32,665 bases of DNA from Spartobacteria bacterium (lineage in GTDB: Bacteria > Verrucomicrobiota > Verrucomicrobiia > Chthoniobacterales > UBA10450): assembly GCA_003169695.1 (NCBI GenBank), contig PNAS01000039.1:1-32665 (forward strand), written 5' to 3'. The notes under the pieces are model-generated. The model was not told where the DNA came from, ran no database searches, and saw only the letters and a program-made list of their open reading frames with translations. Shown here in pieces: positions 1 to 8,648 of the stretch (position 1 is the first letter of the stretch; each line of letters opens with the position of its first letter). Both the position numbers and the translations under genes were made by a program.

Positions 1-2
1 TG

Positions 3-611
3 CACGGCCCCGGAGCATTTGTCACGGTCACCAACGATAACTGGAGAGACGACCAGGAGGCCGCGATCATAGCAGACGGCATCCCGCCGACTGATGATTT
101 GGAATCGGCGATTGATGCTACGCTGACTCCCGGAGCGTATACGGCCATCGTGAGAGGCAAGAATGACACCTCTGGGGTGGCCTTGGTGGAAGTCTACGAC
201 CTCGACGCGGCAGCGTTATCGAAACTGGGCAATATTAGCACGCGCGCCTTTGTCAATACGGGTATCGACATTGTGATCGCGGGCTTCATCCTGGGCGACA
301 ACGGAGGCGATGACAGAGTGATCGTGCGCGGACTGGGTCCGAGCCTGGGCGACGCGGGCTTGTCTAATGTGCTGGGAGATCCAACGCTGGAGCTGCGCAA
401 CAGCGATGGGACGCTCTTGGTTTCGGATAACGACTGGCAAGACAACGCGGCGCAAGCGGCGGACATCACTGCTGCGGGTCTGGCGCCCAGCAGTAATCTC
501 GAGGCGGCCATCGCCACGACGTTGCCGCCGGGTCTTTACACCGCGCTGCTCACGGGATTGAACAACGGCACTGGTCTCGGCTTGATTGAAGTCTACGATC
601 GCGGGCAGTAA
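3..611 (+). CDS. Secreted verrucomicrobial repeat protein, C-terminal part (start outside window)
   Basis: The reading frame is open from the first bases of the window, so the true start lies to the left and only the C-terminal ~202 residues are seen. Two similar blocks are visible. Each has an aromatic/Asp-rich stretch (NDNW, DNDW), then a segment ending in TLTPGAYTAIVRG or TLPPGLYTALLTG, and closes with LVEVYDLD or LIEVYDRG. Between them is a segment with NISTRAF, IAGFILGD and VIVRGLGPSLG. From memory, this arrangement is abundant in secreted or surface proteins of soil Verrucomicrobia, usually at the C-terminus of long beta-propeller or repeat proteins. No enzymatic motif is visible and the function is unknown. 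The gene is convergent with hflX. Confidence 0.85.
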   Translation, partial: HGPGAFVTVTNDNWRDDQEAAIIADGIPPTDDLESAIDATLTPGAYTAIVRGKNDTSGVALVEVYDLDAAALSKLGNISTRAFVNTGIDIVIAGFILGDNGGDDRVIVRGLGPSLGDAGLSNVLGDPTLELRNSDGTLLVSDNDWQDNAAQAADITAAGLAPSSNLEAAIATTLPPGLYTALLTGLNNGTGLGLIEVYDRGQ

Positions 612-637
612 CGAGAGCGCTTCATCACGTCCTTTCT

Positions 638-685
638 CTGCGCCGTGTCTGTCTCTCTCTCGATGAGAGGGGCAGACACGCGCAG
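638..685 (+). repeat. Long imperfect hairpin downstream of the secreted protein gene
   Basis: The left arm 638-651 (CTGCGCCGTGTCTG) pairs with the right arm 673-685 (CAGACACGCGCAG), with one bulged base. Parts of the intervening pyrimidine/purine stretch (CTCTC and GAGAG) can extend the stem inward. It lies 27 bases after the stop codon at 611. There is no T-tract, so it is either a factor-dependent 3' stem-loop or a dispersed palindromic element. Confidence 0.5.
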
Positions 686-882
686 ACGACGAGAAGCCTC
701 GCGCAACCGATCTTCTCTCATTCGTTTGGCGCAACCCGTGCGTGAGGTGTCCCTCGGCGACTCCGAGATTCGGAATGACACGAATTTTGTGTATAAGCGC
801 GATTCGAGGCTGATCGCACCATTCGCGTTGCTCGAGGTCGATTGCTGCTATTGCCCGGCCCGGCGCCTGCCCTTGGGCTCCT

Positions 883-900
883 CAACGGGGCCGTTGTTTT
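883..900 (+). terminator. Putative intrinsic terminator in convergent region
   Basis: CAACGG (883-888) and CCGTTG (891-896) form a perfect palindrome, most simply a five-base stem with a four-base loop. TTTT follows at 897-900. It is in the right orientation to stop rightward transcripts before they enter hflX antisense. Confidence 0.4.
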
Positions 901-919
901 CCCGAACGGGTTTTGGCGG

Positions 920-2272
920 TTATACTGATCTACTTTGGTCCGTTGTTGGCAGATGGAGGGTCGATGCTGGCACGACCTCATCGAGAGGGTCACAGACTGG
1001 CAGCGCAAGAAATGCCGCAAATACTTCCAAGGAGCGAGCCGGGATGGTGGCAACGATGCTTGTAAAGTCATTATCGTAATTAACCTCGTGGATGGTTCCC
1101 TCGCGATGTAACCTGGCGAGTAGATCCGCCCGCGCACTGGGCAAGCGCAGTTCCACCGTTATTGAGCCTCTCGCCACGAATTCGGACAGGCGCCCGACCA
1201 GTTCGTCCATCCCCTCACCACTGAGCGCTGAGACAGAAACAGCGTCCGGAAAATGCCGGCGTAAGGCGAAGAGCGCGGAAGGGTCGCTGACCTTGTCCAC
1301 TTTGTTGAAGACAACCAGCATCTGCCTGGTGTCGGCGCCGAGATCGGTCAGGACGCTCATGGTCGTGTTGTAAAATTCCATGACTTCCGGTTGGGAAGCA
1401 TCGAGCACGTGGATCAGGAAGTCGGAAAGCGCGGCTTCCTCGAGAGTGGCGTTGAAAGCCTCCACGAGCTGATGCGGCAGCTTGCGCACAAAACCAACGG
1501 TGTCGGTGAGCAGCAGCGGCTGCTTGTTCGGGAGCGCGATTTTTCGCGTGGTGGTATCGAGCGTGGCGAAAAGCTTGTTCTCGATCAGCACGTCGGCGCC
1601 CGTGAGCCGGCGCAGGAGTGAAGACTTACCAACATTCGTGTAGCCGACGATCGCGGCGTTCGGCACCGGTGCGCGCTTGCGGTCTTTACGCTGGGTGGCG
1701 CGAGCGCGCCGGACCGTTTCTAGTTCGCGCTTCAAGCGATCGATCTGCAAGCGGATTTTCCGCTTGTCCTGCTCGAGCTGGCTTTCGCCTTCGCCCTTCG
1801 CGCCAATTCCTCCACCCTGCTGGCCGAGATGACTCCACGCGCGCGTGAGTCGCGGCAGCGAATATTCCATGCGAGCGAGATCTACCTGGATCCGGGCTTC
1901 GCGCGTTTGGGCGCGCGCGCCGAAAATATCCAGAATGATTTCGTGCCGATCCGCGACGGTCATCCCGGCGAGCTCTTCCCAATTGCGCTGCTGCGACGGG
2001 CTCAGCTCGTTGTCGAAGACGAGCACATCGCAATCGAGCTTTTTCGCAAGGTCGACGATCTCTTGCGCCTTACCAGAGCCGATCAGATAGCGCGCGTGCT
2101 GTTCGCGGTGATGCACAAGCATTCGCTCGACCACGGGGATGCCGAGCGTATCGACGAGCTCTTCCAACTCCGCGAGCAAGCTCTGCGCGTCAGCTTTCTT
2201 ATCCGCCTCGAGGTATGCCCCCACCAGGAGCGCACGCTCCACCACCTTATCCTTTGCTTTGATCTCAAACAT
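920..2272 (-). CDS. hflX: GTPase HflX
   Basis: This is a 450-residue ribosome-associated GTPase of the Obg-HflX superfamily, expected in the cytosol. In characterised bacteria HflX splits stalled or stress-damaged 70S ribosomes. The N-terminal nucleotide-binding HflX domain (about 1-185) has the typical VLIGSGK-like RYLIGSGKAQEI and VFDNELSPSQQRN segments and the glycine-rich GGGIGAKGEGESQLE linker. The G domain shows G1 GYTNVGKS at 210-217, the TTR/switch I region around 240, G3 DTVG at 257-260 and G4 NKVD at 323-326. A C-terminal domain of about 75 residues follows. The ATG at 2270-2272 is the first usable start, since an in-frame TAG lies four codons upstream. It is 55 bases downstream of the OsmC-family gene in the same direction, so the two could be co-transcribed. 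Confidence 0.95.
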   Translation of the reverse strand: MFEIKAKDKVVERALLVGAYLEADKKADAQSLLAELEELVDTLGIPVVERMLVHHREQHARYLIGSGKAQEIVDLAKKLDCDVLVFDNELSPSQQRNWEELAGMTVADRHEIILDIFGARAQTREARIQVDLARMEYSLPRLTRAWSHLGQQGGGIGAKGEGESQLEQDKRKIRLQIDRLKRELETVRRARATQRKDRKRAPVPNAAIVGYTNVGKSSLLRRLTGADVLIENKLFATLDTTTRKIALPNKQPLLLTDTVGFVRKLPHQLVEAFNATLEEAALSDFLIHVLDASQPEVMEFYNTTMSVLTDLGADTRQMLVVFNKVDKVSDPSALFALRRHFPDAVSVSALSGEGMDELVGRLSEFVARGSITVELRLPSARADLLARLHREGTIHEVNYDNDFTSIVATIPARSLEVFAAFLALPVCDPLDEVVPASTLHLPTTDQSRSV

Positions 2273-2327
2273 CCGATCGAGAATCTAGCACGGCTGTTCA
2301 GTCGCGCCGATTGACCCAGGCGCGCGG

Positions 2328-2756
2328 TCAGATCGCTCTCGTTTGAATATCAATCTCGGAGCGGAGGGTGCGGTGGACGGGGCACTTGTCCGCAATCTCG
2401 AGCAGCCTCTTCTGTTGTTCTGGGTCGAGCTTTCCCACCAGGTGAATGTCGCGCTCAATTCGGTCGATCTTGCCTTCCTTTGTTTCGCAGTCCCGACAAT
2501 CCGCGGCGTGGATCTTCGAATGACGAAGATTCACGGTCACACTTTCGAGCGGCCACTTCTTTGTTCTCGCGTATAGGGCCACGGTCATCGACGTGCAGGA
2601 ACCGAGTGCGGCGAGCAGCAGATCGTAAGGCGAAGGCCCGGTCTCTTTCCCGCCGACCTCGATTGGTTCGTCCGCAGTCAACCGATGCGGACCGACAACG
2701 ATCTCCTGGGCGAATCCCGACGCGTCGCCCTTTACAATTACATCCGTGGCAATCAT
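2328..2756 (-). CDS. OsmC/Ohr-family protein
   Basis: The 142-residue cytosolic protein is of normal size for the OsmC family, whose characterised members are thiol-dependent peroxidases for organic hydroperoxides or hydrogen peroxide. The two family cysteines are present: C54 in LGSCTSMT and C125 in DKCPVHRT, as is the [15 protein letters not shown] helix signature. The spacing and the CPVHRTL ending fit the YhfA/OsmC-like branch better than classical Ohr. Two extra cysteines (C87, C90, in CRDC) are seen in some members of that branch. It starts with ATG at 2754-2756, 56 bases after the permease gene and 55 before hflX. Whether this branch is a true peroxidase is not settled by the sequence. 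Confidence 0.88.
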   Translation of the reverse strand: MIATDVIVKGDASGFAQEIVVGPHRLTADEPIEVGGKETGPSPYDLLLAALGSCTSMTVALYARTKKWPLESVTVNLRHSKIHAADCRDCETKEGKIDRIERDIHLVGKLDPEQQKRLLEIADKCPVHRTLRSEIDIQTRAI

Positions 2757-2812
2757 GCCCGAACGTTACCTTCATCTCGACCGGCCGCCAATCGAGTAGC
2801 AGACTTTGACGG

Positions 2813-5311
2813 CTACTCTGTCCGCAATGCTTCCATCGGGTTCACACGGGTGGCGCGGCGGGCGGGGACGAAGCAGGAGATCGCGGCGACCAGGGTGAGG
2901 AGGCCGGCGACGACCAGGTAAATGAACGGGTCGAGCGGTTTCACTTTGAACAGGATGTTTTCCAGTGCGGCGGCCGCGACTACGCCGAGAAGGAGAGCGG
3001 CGCCGCCGGCGCCCAGCACGAGACCGATCACGAGCTGCCACGCTCCCTGTTGCATGACCATCCGGAAAATCCGCTTCGCGTCCGCGCCCAACGCCATCCG
3101 GATGCCGAATTCCTGGGTGCGCTGATTCACCGAGAAGCTCATCACGCCGTAGAGCCCGACCGCCGACAACATGAAGGCGACAGCACCGAAAATGGTGAAG
3201 AGCGTCGCGGTCAGGCGGTTGACGCCAAGGATCTCGTCGTGCAACCGCGCGGGCGTGCCGGTGAAGTAAGTCGGCAGGTTGGAATCCAATTCGGCGATCG
3301 CTTTGCTCAGGACCGGGCCCATGTTGGCCGCGTTTTGGCCGGCGCGCGGCCGCACCACCATGGTGCAGAACTGCGCGGCTGGAGTGGCCGCTAACAACGG
3401 AACATAGAAGCCAACACTATCCCGCTCCCCATTGAACGGCCCCTGCATGAGCATGTCGGGTGCGACACCGACGATCGCACGCCACGGCTCCGGCTTTGCC
3501 GGATTGAAACGCCGCATCTGGTGACCGAGCGCACTCTGGTTGCCAAAGTATTTTCGCGCGAAACTCGCGTTCACGATCGCGACCGGTTGTTTTGCGTCGG
3601 AATCTTCGATCGTGAAATCCCGGCCTTCGAGGATCTTCAAGCCGAGAGAGCTGAAATAACCGTCCGAAACTGACTCCGAGTTGCCTTGCGGCCGGTCGCG
3701 ATCAGTCACGTAGGCGTGGCCGTCGACTTCGTACTGGCCGAAGTTCGCAAAAGTCATCCGGAACCGGTCGCTCATGGACGCATTCTCGAACGCCGGATTG
3801 GCGCGGAGCGATCGCAAAGCGCGGACAAAAAACTGGTGTTTCGCATCATCCGTCGGGTAATCGCCTTCCATTAATCCCATGCGGGCGCTGTAGACCGCGT
3901 TCTCGTCGTAGCCGTAATTCTGCGAGGTCTGGTTCCGGATCGATTTGATTTGCAACGTCGCGGCGATCAGCAGCGCGGCGGTTAATGCGATCTGGCCGAT
4001 GACCAGGACGCGCGTGACCACATTCACCAGGCGGCTGCTATTGCCGCGGCCGCCTTCTTTCATCATTTCCGCGGCGTTCCCGCGAGCGCTCAGGATCGCG
4101 GGCACCAGCCCGGACAGGAGAGTCGCGACCACCACAATGGCCAGGGTGAAGACGAGGACTTTGCCATCAATGGTGAACCTGACCCAGTAAGGCAACGGGA
4201 ACGGCAGGGCGTTAGTGGCCCGGATGAGTAAACCGACGGCCCACTCCGCGAAGAACACGCCGACTACCGCCCCCATGGCGGCGACAAGGAAACTTTCCGT
4301 CATCATTTGCCTGACGAGACGCCAGCGGGTGGCGCCGAGCGCTCCGCGGATCGCCAGTTCCTTGGCGCGCAACGCGGCGCGGCCGAACTGCATGTTCATC
4401 ACGTTCACACAGGCGATGACCAAAACGAGAAGCACAGCGCCGAGCATCGCGTAGACGGTTTGGCGGAGCTGCGGACCGGTAAACGAATTCAGCAAAGACT
4501 GCACGCTGGCTGAGGTCAGGCGCTCGTTGGTCTTGGGATTGTCGTGCGCGAGGCGTTTCGCCAGCGCGGAAAATTCCGCGTTCACTTGATCGAGCGAGAC
4601 CCCATCTTTTAACCGCCCCATCACGGCGGGCGCCGAGCCCCCGGCCAGGGGGTCTTCGCGAGGTCGGAGCGGAAACTCGTTGTAGAGCGGCACCCACAAT
4701 TCTTCAGAGATCGGGAACTTAAAGTTCCGCGGCATTACCCCGATAATGGTGGCGGCCTTGCCGTTAATCCGGACGGATTGTCCGACGATCTTCGGATCGC
4801 CGCTAAAATCGCGCTTCCAGATTTCGTAGCCCAGGATCGTCGTCTTTTCGGCGCCAGGTTTGTTGTCGTCCGCCGTAAAATCGCGGCCCATGATCGGCGA
4901 CACGCCTACGATCCGGAAAAAATCCTCGGTCACGTATCCACCGGTGTAGCGCTGTGGATTGTTGTTGTAGCTAACGTTGATCGTCGAGCCATTGAGATAG
5001 CCCGCCATCAGCGCGAAGGATTGCTGGCCGGCCTTCAAGTCTTCGTAGTCCTGGCCGGAGGGAATGTTGCCGTTCCCGAAATTGTTCTGTTGCGGCGTTC
5101 CCTGCGGATCGATCAGCCCGACGCTCACGAGCTGTTCCGGATGCGGGAAAGAAAATCCGCGCAGGACAAATGCGTTGACGATCGTGAACTGCGTGGTAAC
5201 TCCGGCGATCCCCAGGGCGAGGACCAACACGGCCAGCAAACAGAACGATTTTTCTTTGAAGAGAATCCGCAGACCGACGCGGACATCCTGGCGAAAGGCA
5301 TCGAGGATCAT
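2813..5311 (-). CDS. MacB/FtsX-type ABC transporter permease, ADOP family
   Basis: The 832-residue inner-membrane protein has a duplicated MacB architecture. A first TM segment (about 22-46) is followed by a MacB periplasmic core domain (about 50-275) and three TM segments (about 285-305, 340-365, 385-408). A second set follows: a TM segment around 435-455, a periplasmic domain, and three C-terminal TM segments after about 705. Both FtsX-type coupling segments are visible, KELAIRGALGATRWRLVRQM near 318-337 and QEFGIRMALGADAKRIFRMV near the C-terminus. There is no adjacent ATPase gene, as is usual for the 'orphan' duplicated permeases common in Acidobacteria and Verrucomicrobia. The substrate is unknown; lipoprotein release or macrolide/peptide efflux are family possibilities only. 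It starts at ATG 5309-5311 with no strong ribosome-binding site. Confidence 0.9.
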   Translation of the reverse strand: MILDAFRQDVRVGLRILFKEKSFCLLAVLVLALGIAGVTTQFTIVNAFVLRGFSFPHPEQLVSVGLIDPQGTPQQNNFGNGNIPSGQDYEDLKAGQQSFALMAGYLNGSTINVSYNNNPQRYTGGYVTEDFFRIVGVSPIMGRDFTADDNKPGAEKTTILGYEIWKRDFSGDPKIVGQSVRINGKAATIIGVMPRNFKFPISEELWVPLYNEFPLRPREDPLAGGSAPAVMGRLKDGVSLDQVNAEFSALAKRLAHDNPKTNERLTSASVQSLLNSFTGPQLRQTVYAMLGAVLLVLVIACVNVMNMQFGRAALRAKELAIRGALGATRWRLVRQMMTESFLVAAMGAVVGVFFAEWAVGLLIRATNALPFPLPYWVRFTIDGKVLVFTLAIVVVATLLSGLVPAILSARGNAAEMMKEGGRGNSSRLVNVVTRVLVIGQIALTAALLIAATLQIKSIRNQTSQNYGYDENAVYSARMGLMEGDYPTDDAKHQFFVRALRSLRANPAFENASMSDRFRMTFANFGQYEVDGHAYVTDRDRPQGNSESVSDGYFSSLGLKILEGRDFTIEDSDAKQPVAIVNASFARKYFGNQSALGHQMRRFNPAKPEPWRAIVGVAPDMLMQGPFNGERDSVGFYVPLLAATPAAQFCTMVVRPRAGQNAANMGPVLSKAIAELDSNLPTYFTGTPARLHDEILGVNRLTATLFTIFGAVAFMLSAVGLYGVMSFSVNQRTQEFGIRMALGADAKRIFRMVMQQGAWQLVIGLVLGAGGAALLLGVVAAAALENILFKVKPLDPFIYLVVAGLLTLVAAISCFVPARRATRVNPMEALRTE

Positions 5312-5476
5312 AATGGTAGTTCGACTTGGAGTTAGAGACGATGAAGGGCGCTTCGAAAGTGAGATGCGGGAGGAAGCGGCAATGGATTCAAAAAAGGCGA
5401 ACGAGGCGCGGCGAACCTATGGCTCACGCTAAGTAAACGCCGCGCCGCGCGATTTTTGTCTAACCGGCCGGACTGA

Positions 5477-6781
5477 CTATTCGATGGCATACAAATTTCC
5501 ATCGGTGCTTCCGAAGTAGACGACGCCGTTCACCACCAGGGGAGACGAAAAGATCGCGCCGATGCTGAACTGGCGGTCAGTCGCGACGATGGGCGCCTCG
5601 CGCCAGTTCGAGTAATAGAGCATCGGGCTGTTGAATTTCCGGTCGGCGGTCAGCACCCAACCTTTGTTTTGCTTCGACGCCTCCGTCTGGAAATCCCAGA
5701 GCATCTCCCCGCTTTTCAGGTCGCGCGCCTCTAGGGTGCCGTTGAGCACGCCGGTCAAGACCACGTCGCCGACCACCGACGGGGAGGAAAACATGTAGGC
5801 CTTATCCTGCTGGCGCAGCACCGATTTGCCGGTGGCGGCGTCGACCACGTGGTAGAGACTGGAATCGGAAGTAGCGAAGAAGACTTTGCCTTGTGCCACG
5901 GCGGGTGAGCTTATCACCCAGCTCATCTCATTGTTGAACCGCCACTTCTCCTTTCCGGTCGCCGCCTCGAGCGCATACAGATTCGAATCCCGGCAGCCGA
6001 CGTAGACGACTCCATCTACCACCGCAGCGGAGGACTGGAATCCCACTTGATTGTGGATCAGTGGATCTTCCCCGCCGTGGAAGCGCCACTTCTCTTTTCC
6101 GGTCGCCGCATCTACCGCGTAGAAAAAACTGTCCCAACTTCCGAAGTAGAGAACGCCGTCCGCATATGCCGGAGAAGCATGGACCACATCCCCCGTTTTG
6201 AATTTCCATTTCAGTTCGCCGGAGGTTGCGTCGAGCGCATAGAGGTTGCCGTCGCCGCTTCCGAAATAGACCGTGCCTTGCGCGATCACCGGGCTCGACA
6301 GGAAGACGTCGAATTGATCGGCGATGGTCTGGTTTTTCGGTTCGAGTCCGTGTATTCCTTTCGCTTCAAAGCGGCGCTCGCCGTCCGTCGCAAATTTCCA
6401 CCTGATCGCTCCGGTTTGCGCATTGAGCGCATAAAACTTTCCGTCATAGCTCCCGGCGTAAACGGTCCCATTCGCTACCGCGGGCGTAGAAGGCACCGGC
6501 CCGTTGGTGCTGCGTTTCCATATCTGCCGCCCGGTTTCCGCATCGACGGCGTAGATGTTTCCATCGTCACCGCCGAAATAGAGCACCTTGTCCCGGCAAA
6601 CCGGCGAAGAGACGACGCGATCGCCGGTCGAGAATTTCCATTTCACCCGATGAAACTGGCGCGGCGCCTGACCCGAATACGTCCCCGAATGTGCTGCATC
6701 GCCGCGAAACATCGACTGCGCCTGGGCGAATTCCGTGGAGGAAAGAGCCATCAGCGCAACGGCAATTCGAGAAATGCTCAT
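5477..6781 (-). CDS. Secreted PQQ-type beta-propeller repeat protein
   Basis: The 434-residue protein has an N-terminal signal peptide, probably cleaved after AQA at residue 21. The rest is built from about eight PQQ/BamB-like blades, each of the form YFGSxDGNLYALDAxTGxxxWKF; clear copies are YFGGDDGNIYAVDAETG, YAGSYDGKFYALNAQTG, YFGSGDGNLYALDATSG and YFGSTDGNLYAIE at the very end. No PQQ-dehydrogenase catalytic residues or haem motif are visible. It is therefore more likely a periplasmic scaffold or BamB-like protein than an alcohol dehydrogenase. It is the last gene of a three-gene run, starting 10 bases after the two-domain secreted protein (stop at 6792). Its role is unknown. Confidence 0.88.
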   Translation of the reverse strand: MSISRIAVALMALSSTEFAQAQSMFRGDAAHSGTYSGQAPRQFHRVKWKFSTGDRVVSSPVCRDKVLYFGGDDGNIYAVDAETGRQIWKRSTNGPVPSTPAVANGTVYAGSYDGKFYALNAQTGAIRWKFATDGERRFEAKGIHGLEPKNQTIADQFDVFLSSPVIAQGTVYFGSGDGNLYALDATSGELKWKFKTGDVVHASPAYADGVLYFGSWDSFFYAVDAATGKEKWRFHGGEDPLIHNQVGFQSSAAVVDGVVYVGCRDSNLYALEAATGKEKWRFNNEMSWVISSPAVAQGKVFFATSDSSLYHVVDAATGKSVLRQQDKAYMFSSPSVVGDVVLTGVLNGTLEARDLKSGEMLWDFQTEASKQNKGWVLTADRKFNSPMLYYSNWREAPIVATDRQFSIGAIFSSPLVVNGVVYFGSTDGNLYAIE

Positions 6782-6791
6782 GATAAAATCG

Positions 6792-7490
6792 TCACTGCGC
6801 GCGCCGCATCACCAGAGGCAATTCAAACGGGCCTTGGGTGAAAACGCCTTTGATTTCGGCGGCCTCTTTGCGGAAACGGCCTTCGTAAGTGATCCCAAAC
6901 TCGTCGGACTTGATGGAGAGAAAATCTCCTTCCTGCGTCACAAGACTCACCGGCACGTTGTTCGTTTTCTTGCCGGCAATCACGAATTCGACGCCAGCCC
7001 CGTCCGGACCGCGATTCGCAAACTTCATTGTAACGTGACGCGCGTATCCGTTCAGTTCGTACTCACCTTTCCACTCCCCTTCGAGTTCCTTGCTGACCGC
7101 CGTGCTTCGGGGCGGGAGTTCCACCTGGGGCGGTCCGGTTTTCTCCAAAACGAACGGCGCAGTGTTTGCGCCTTGCATGAAATCTCCGACGAGATGGCCG
7201 TCCGCGCTAAGATGCGCTTTGAATTTTGCCTGCCCTCCGAAAGCGCCCTTGATGGCGAAAACGAACTCAGACTCTTTCAGCGCGATATCGCCAAGCGGCG
7301 CGCCCTTAACTCCGAACCCCGGAACGATAATGGACCCGATCCAGCCCTTTCCGCTTTCTTCCGACAGATCGACGATGAGCTTCAGCTCTCCTCCCGGAAT
7401 CTGCGCCGAACCTTCCCAACGGCCAGCAGCGCTCTCCGCCGCCTGACAAAGCACGGCGGAAGCAAAAAAGATTGCAGCGAGTAATCGCAA
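6792..7490 (-). CDS. Secreted protein with two tandem beta-rich domains
   Basis: The predicted 232-residue protein has a signal peptide (MRLLAAIFFASAVLCQA, cleavage near residue 18-20). Two related domains follow, about 22-118 (GRWEGSAQIPGGELKL ... GDFMQG ... PFVLEK) and 136-231 (GEWKGEYELNG ... GVFTQG ... ELPLVMRR). This GxWxG ... GxFxQG ... PLxLxR pattern resembles the small beta-sandwich domain often found N-terminal to secreted alpha/beta hydrolases, here duplicated and without a hydrolase. The start is TTG at 7488-7490, supported by AGGAG seven bases upstream; no in-frame ATG precedes the signal peptide. It sits 28 bases after the small membrane protein and 10 before the beta-propeller gene. 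Function unknown. Confidence 0.8.
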   Translation of the reverse strand: MRLLAAIFFASAVLCQAAESAAGRWEGSAQIPGGELKLIVDLSEESGKGWIGSIIVPGFGVKGAPLGDIALKESEFVFAIKGAFGGQAKFKAHLSADGHLVGDFMQGANTAPFVLEKTGPPQVELPPRSTAVSKELEGEWKGEYELNGYARHVTMKFANRGPDGAGVEFVIAGKKTNNVPVSLVTQEGDFLSIKSDEFGITYEGRFRKEAAEIKGVFTQGPFELPLVMRRAQ

Positions 7491-7518
7491 CGGAGTTCTC
7501 CTGAACTGCGTTGGTCGA

Positions 7519-7749
7519 TTAGGCTCGCTGATGCGTGTCCGTGGAATGCGCCACCGACGTGGTGTGGATCACCGGGCTCTTGGGTAAAGCCACCGGCTGT
7601 TGCGCCACGTACCAGATCGAGAAAACCGCGCTGAAGATCAAGACGAGATAAGCAACGCCTTCAAACAAGCTGCGTTCCTTCTCTTCAGAGCGCACGAGCA
7701 ACGCGTAGGTCGATTCGAAGCCTTCGACGGAGAGAGTATTCTGATTCAT
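7519..7749 (-). CDS. Small single-pass membrane protein
   Basis: This 76-residue protein has a charged N-terminal part (RSEEKERSLFEG), one hydrophobic segment at about 33-51 (AYLVLIFSAVFSIWYVAQQ) and a short polar tail. It begins with ATG at 7747-7749 and heads the run that continues with the secreted two-domain protein and the beta-propeller. I do not recognise the family. Its conserved-looking cytosolic segment, TM helix and position suggest a small membrane anchor or accessory subunit, which is inference. Confidence 0.7.
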   Translation of the reverse strand: MNQNTLSVEGFESTYALLVRSEEKERSLFEGVAYLVLIFSAVFSIWYVAQQPVALPKSPVIHTTSVAHSTDTHQRA

Positions 7750-8078
7750 ATATTTAGTTGGGTTGACGATGAGTGCTTATGCAAAGCCCGTGCCACGGGC
7801 GCGGAACAAGTTTTAAATCATTGAGCGACAGCTGCTTCGGAATCTCTTCCGTTCGATTGCGCCCTCGCTTTTGTTTCGCCCTCGGGAATTCCCTGTTCCG
7901 AATTTGGGACAAATCAGCGAGTGCCTATGGCTGCGTCGAATGCAACGCGGCGATCAACATTGTTGCTCGTGTCGGATCGCTCTCGACAGCAATAATCAGC
8001 GATGCTCGCCGACTCCGGCATGAGGGCGCGGCACTTCTTCGACTCGGATATCTCCGGCTCCGCGGAAAACTGTTGCTC
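7750..8078. other. Intergenic region, no gene supported
   Basis: About 329 bases lie between the end of the stress/CNB operon and the small membrane protein gene. No domain, repeat or convincing terminator is visible. It probably contains the promoter of the three-gene run to its left. Confidence 0.5.
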
Positions 8079-8648
8079 TCATTGCGAGAGAATTTTCGTG
8101 GCGTCACTCAAATTTTCACAAGTGACGATGTTAACGCCTCCGCTGTAGTGAAAATAAGACATGATCTGCAGCCCGATATCGCGCTTGGGATCGGGAATAA
8201 TCCGCACGACCGCGCTCACGCCTTTCTCATCACAAAGCTCCATAATGTTTCCGATATGAGGCATACAAGTTACGTCCATAGATTCTAGCTCTGTGAAATC
8301 GGCCAGGAGTTGAAAACCAGATCGCATTTTCGGAAGCGCGACCCGGACTTCTTCGGCGCATCGCTCCACGTCCGACGCGCCAGCGCAGCCACGGTAACGG
8401 ATCACCAACAAGTTCTTCGCCCGATCGATTTCGACTGTAAAAGCCGTTGAGCCAATTCCGGGCACGGCGCTGATTCGAATCCAGCTTCGACTGTCATCGC
8501 AGGAAGCAAAGTCTTCAGGTGTGAAAACATTCGAGTCGAGCTGCTCTTTTAATTCTTCGATTGAATAGGGTCCATAACGCTGGCCGCCCTTCGAAACGTA
8601 GATCTGCATTGCGTTACAAGTCTGTCGAATGGTTTGACCCTGAACCAT
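8079..8648 (-). CDS. GYF_2-domain plus STAS-like protein
   Basis: The 189-residue cytosolic protein has two parts. Residues ~14-63 resemble the GYF_2/DUF4339 domain (QIYVSKGGQRYGPYSIEEL, then a tryptophan in SRSWIRISAVPG). Residues ~70-187 look like a STAS/SpoIIAA-like fold (VEIDRAKNLLVIRYRG ... LLADFTELESMD ... GLQIMSYFHYSGGVNIVTCENLSDA). Both domain types mediate protein contacts. The ATG at 8646-8648 overlaps the TGA of the preceding CNB gene as TGATG, which favours translational coupling. A second ATG at 8607-8609, just before the GYF domain, is a credible alternative start giving 176 residues. It is the last gene of the Usp-CNB-CNB operon, which points to a signalling role, but the partner is unknown. 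Confidence 0.8.
   Translation of the reverse strand: MVQGQTIRQTCNAMQIYVSKGGQRYGPYSIEELKEQLDSNVFTPEDFASCDDSRSWIRISAVPGIGSTAFTVEIDRAKNLLVIRYRGCAGASDVERCAEEVRVALPKMRSGFQLLADFTELESMDVTCMPHIGNIMELCDEKGVSAVVRIIPDPKRDIGLQIMSYFHYSGGVNIVTCENLSDATKILSQ

Larger units (their letters stand above)
612..919. other. Convergent intergenic region, no gene seen
   Basis: About 308 bases separate the convergent secreted-protein gene and hflX. It contains the hairpin at 638-685 and a terminator-like hairpin at 883-900. Open frames across it have no recognisable domain, and nothing else is supported. Confidence 0.6.

Noticed and set aside
7925..8107. Minus-strand frame ending SLIIAVESDPTRATMLIAALHS, resembling the first strand of a response-regulator receiver.
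   Set aside because: The resemblance covers about 20 residues and continuation after the stop shows no receiver motifs; likely chance.
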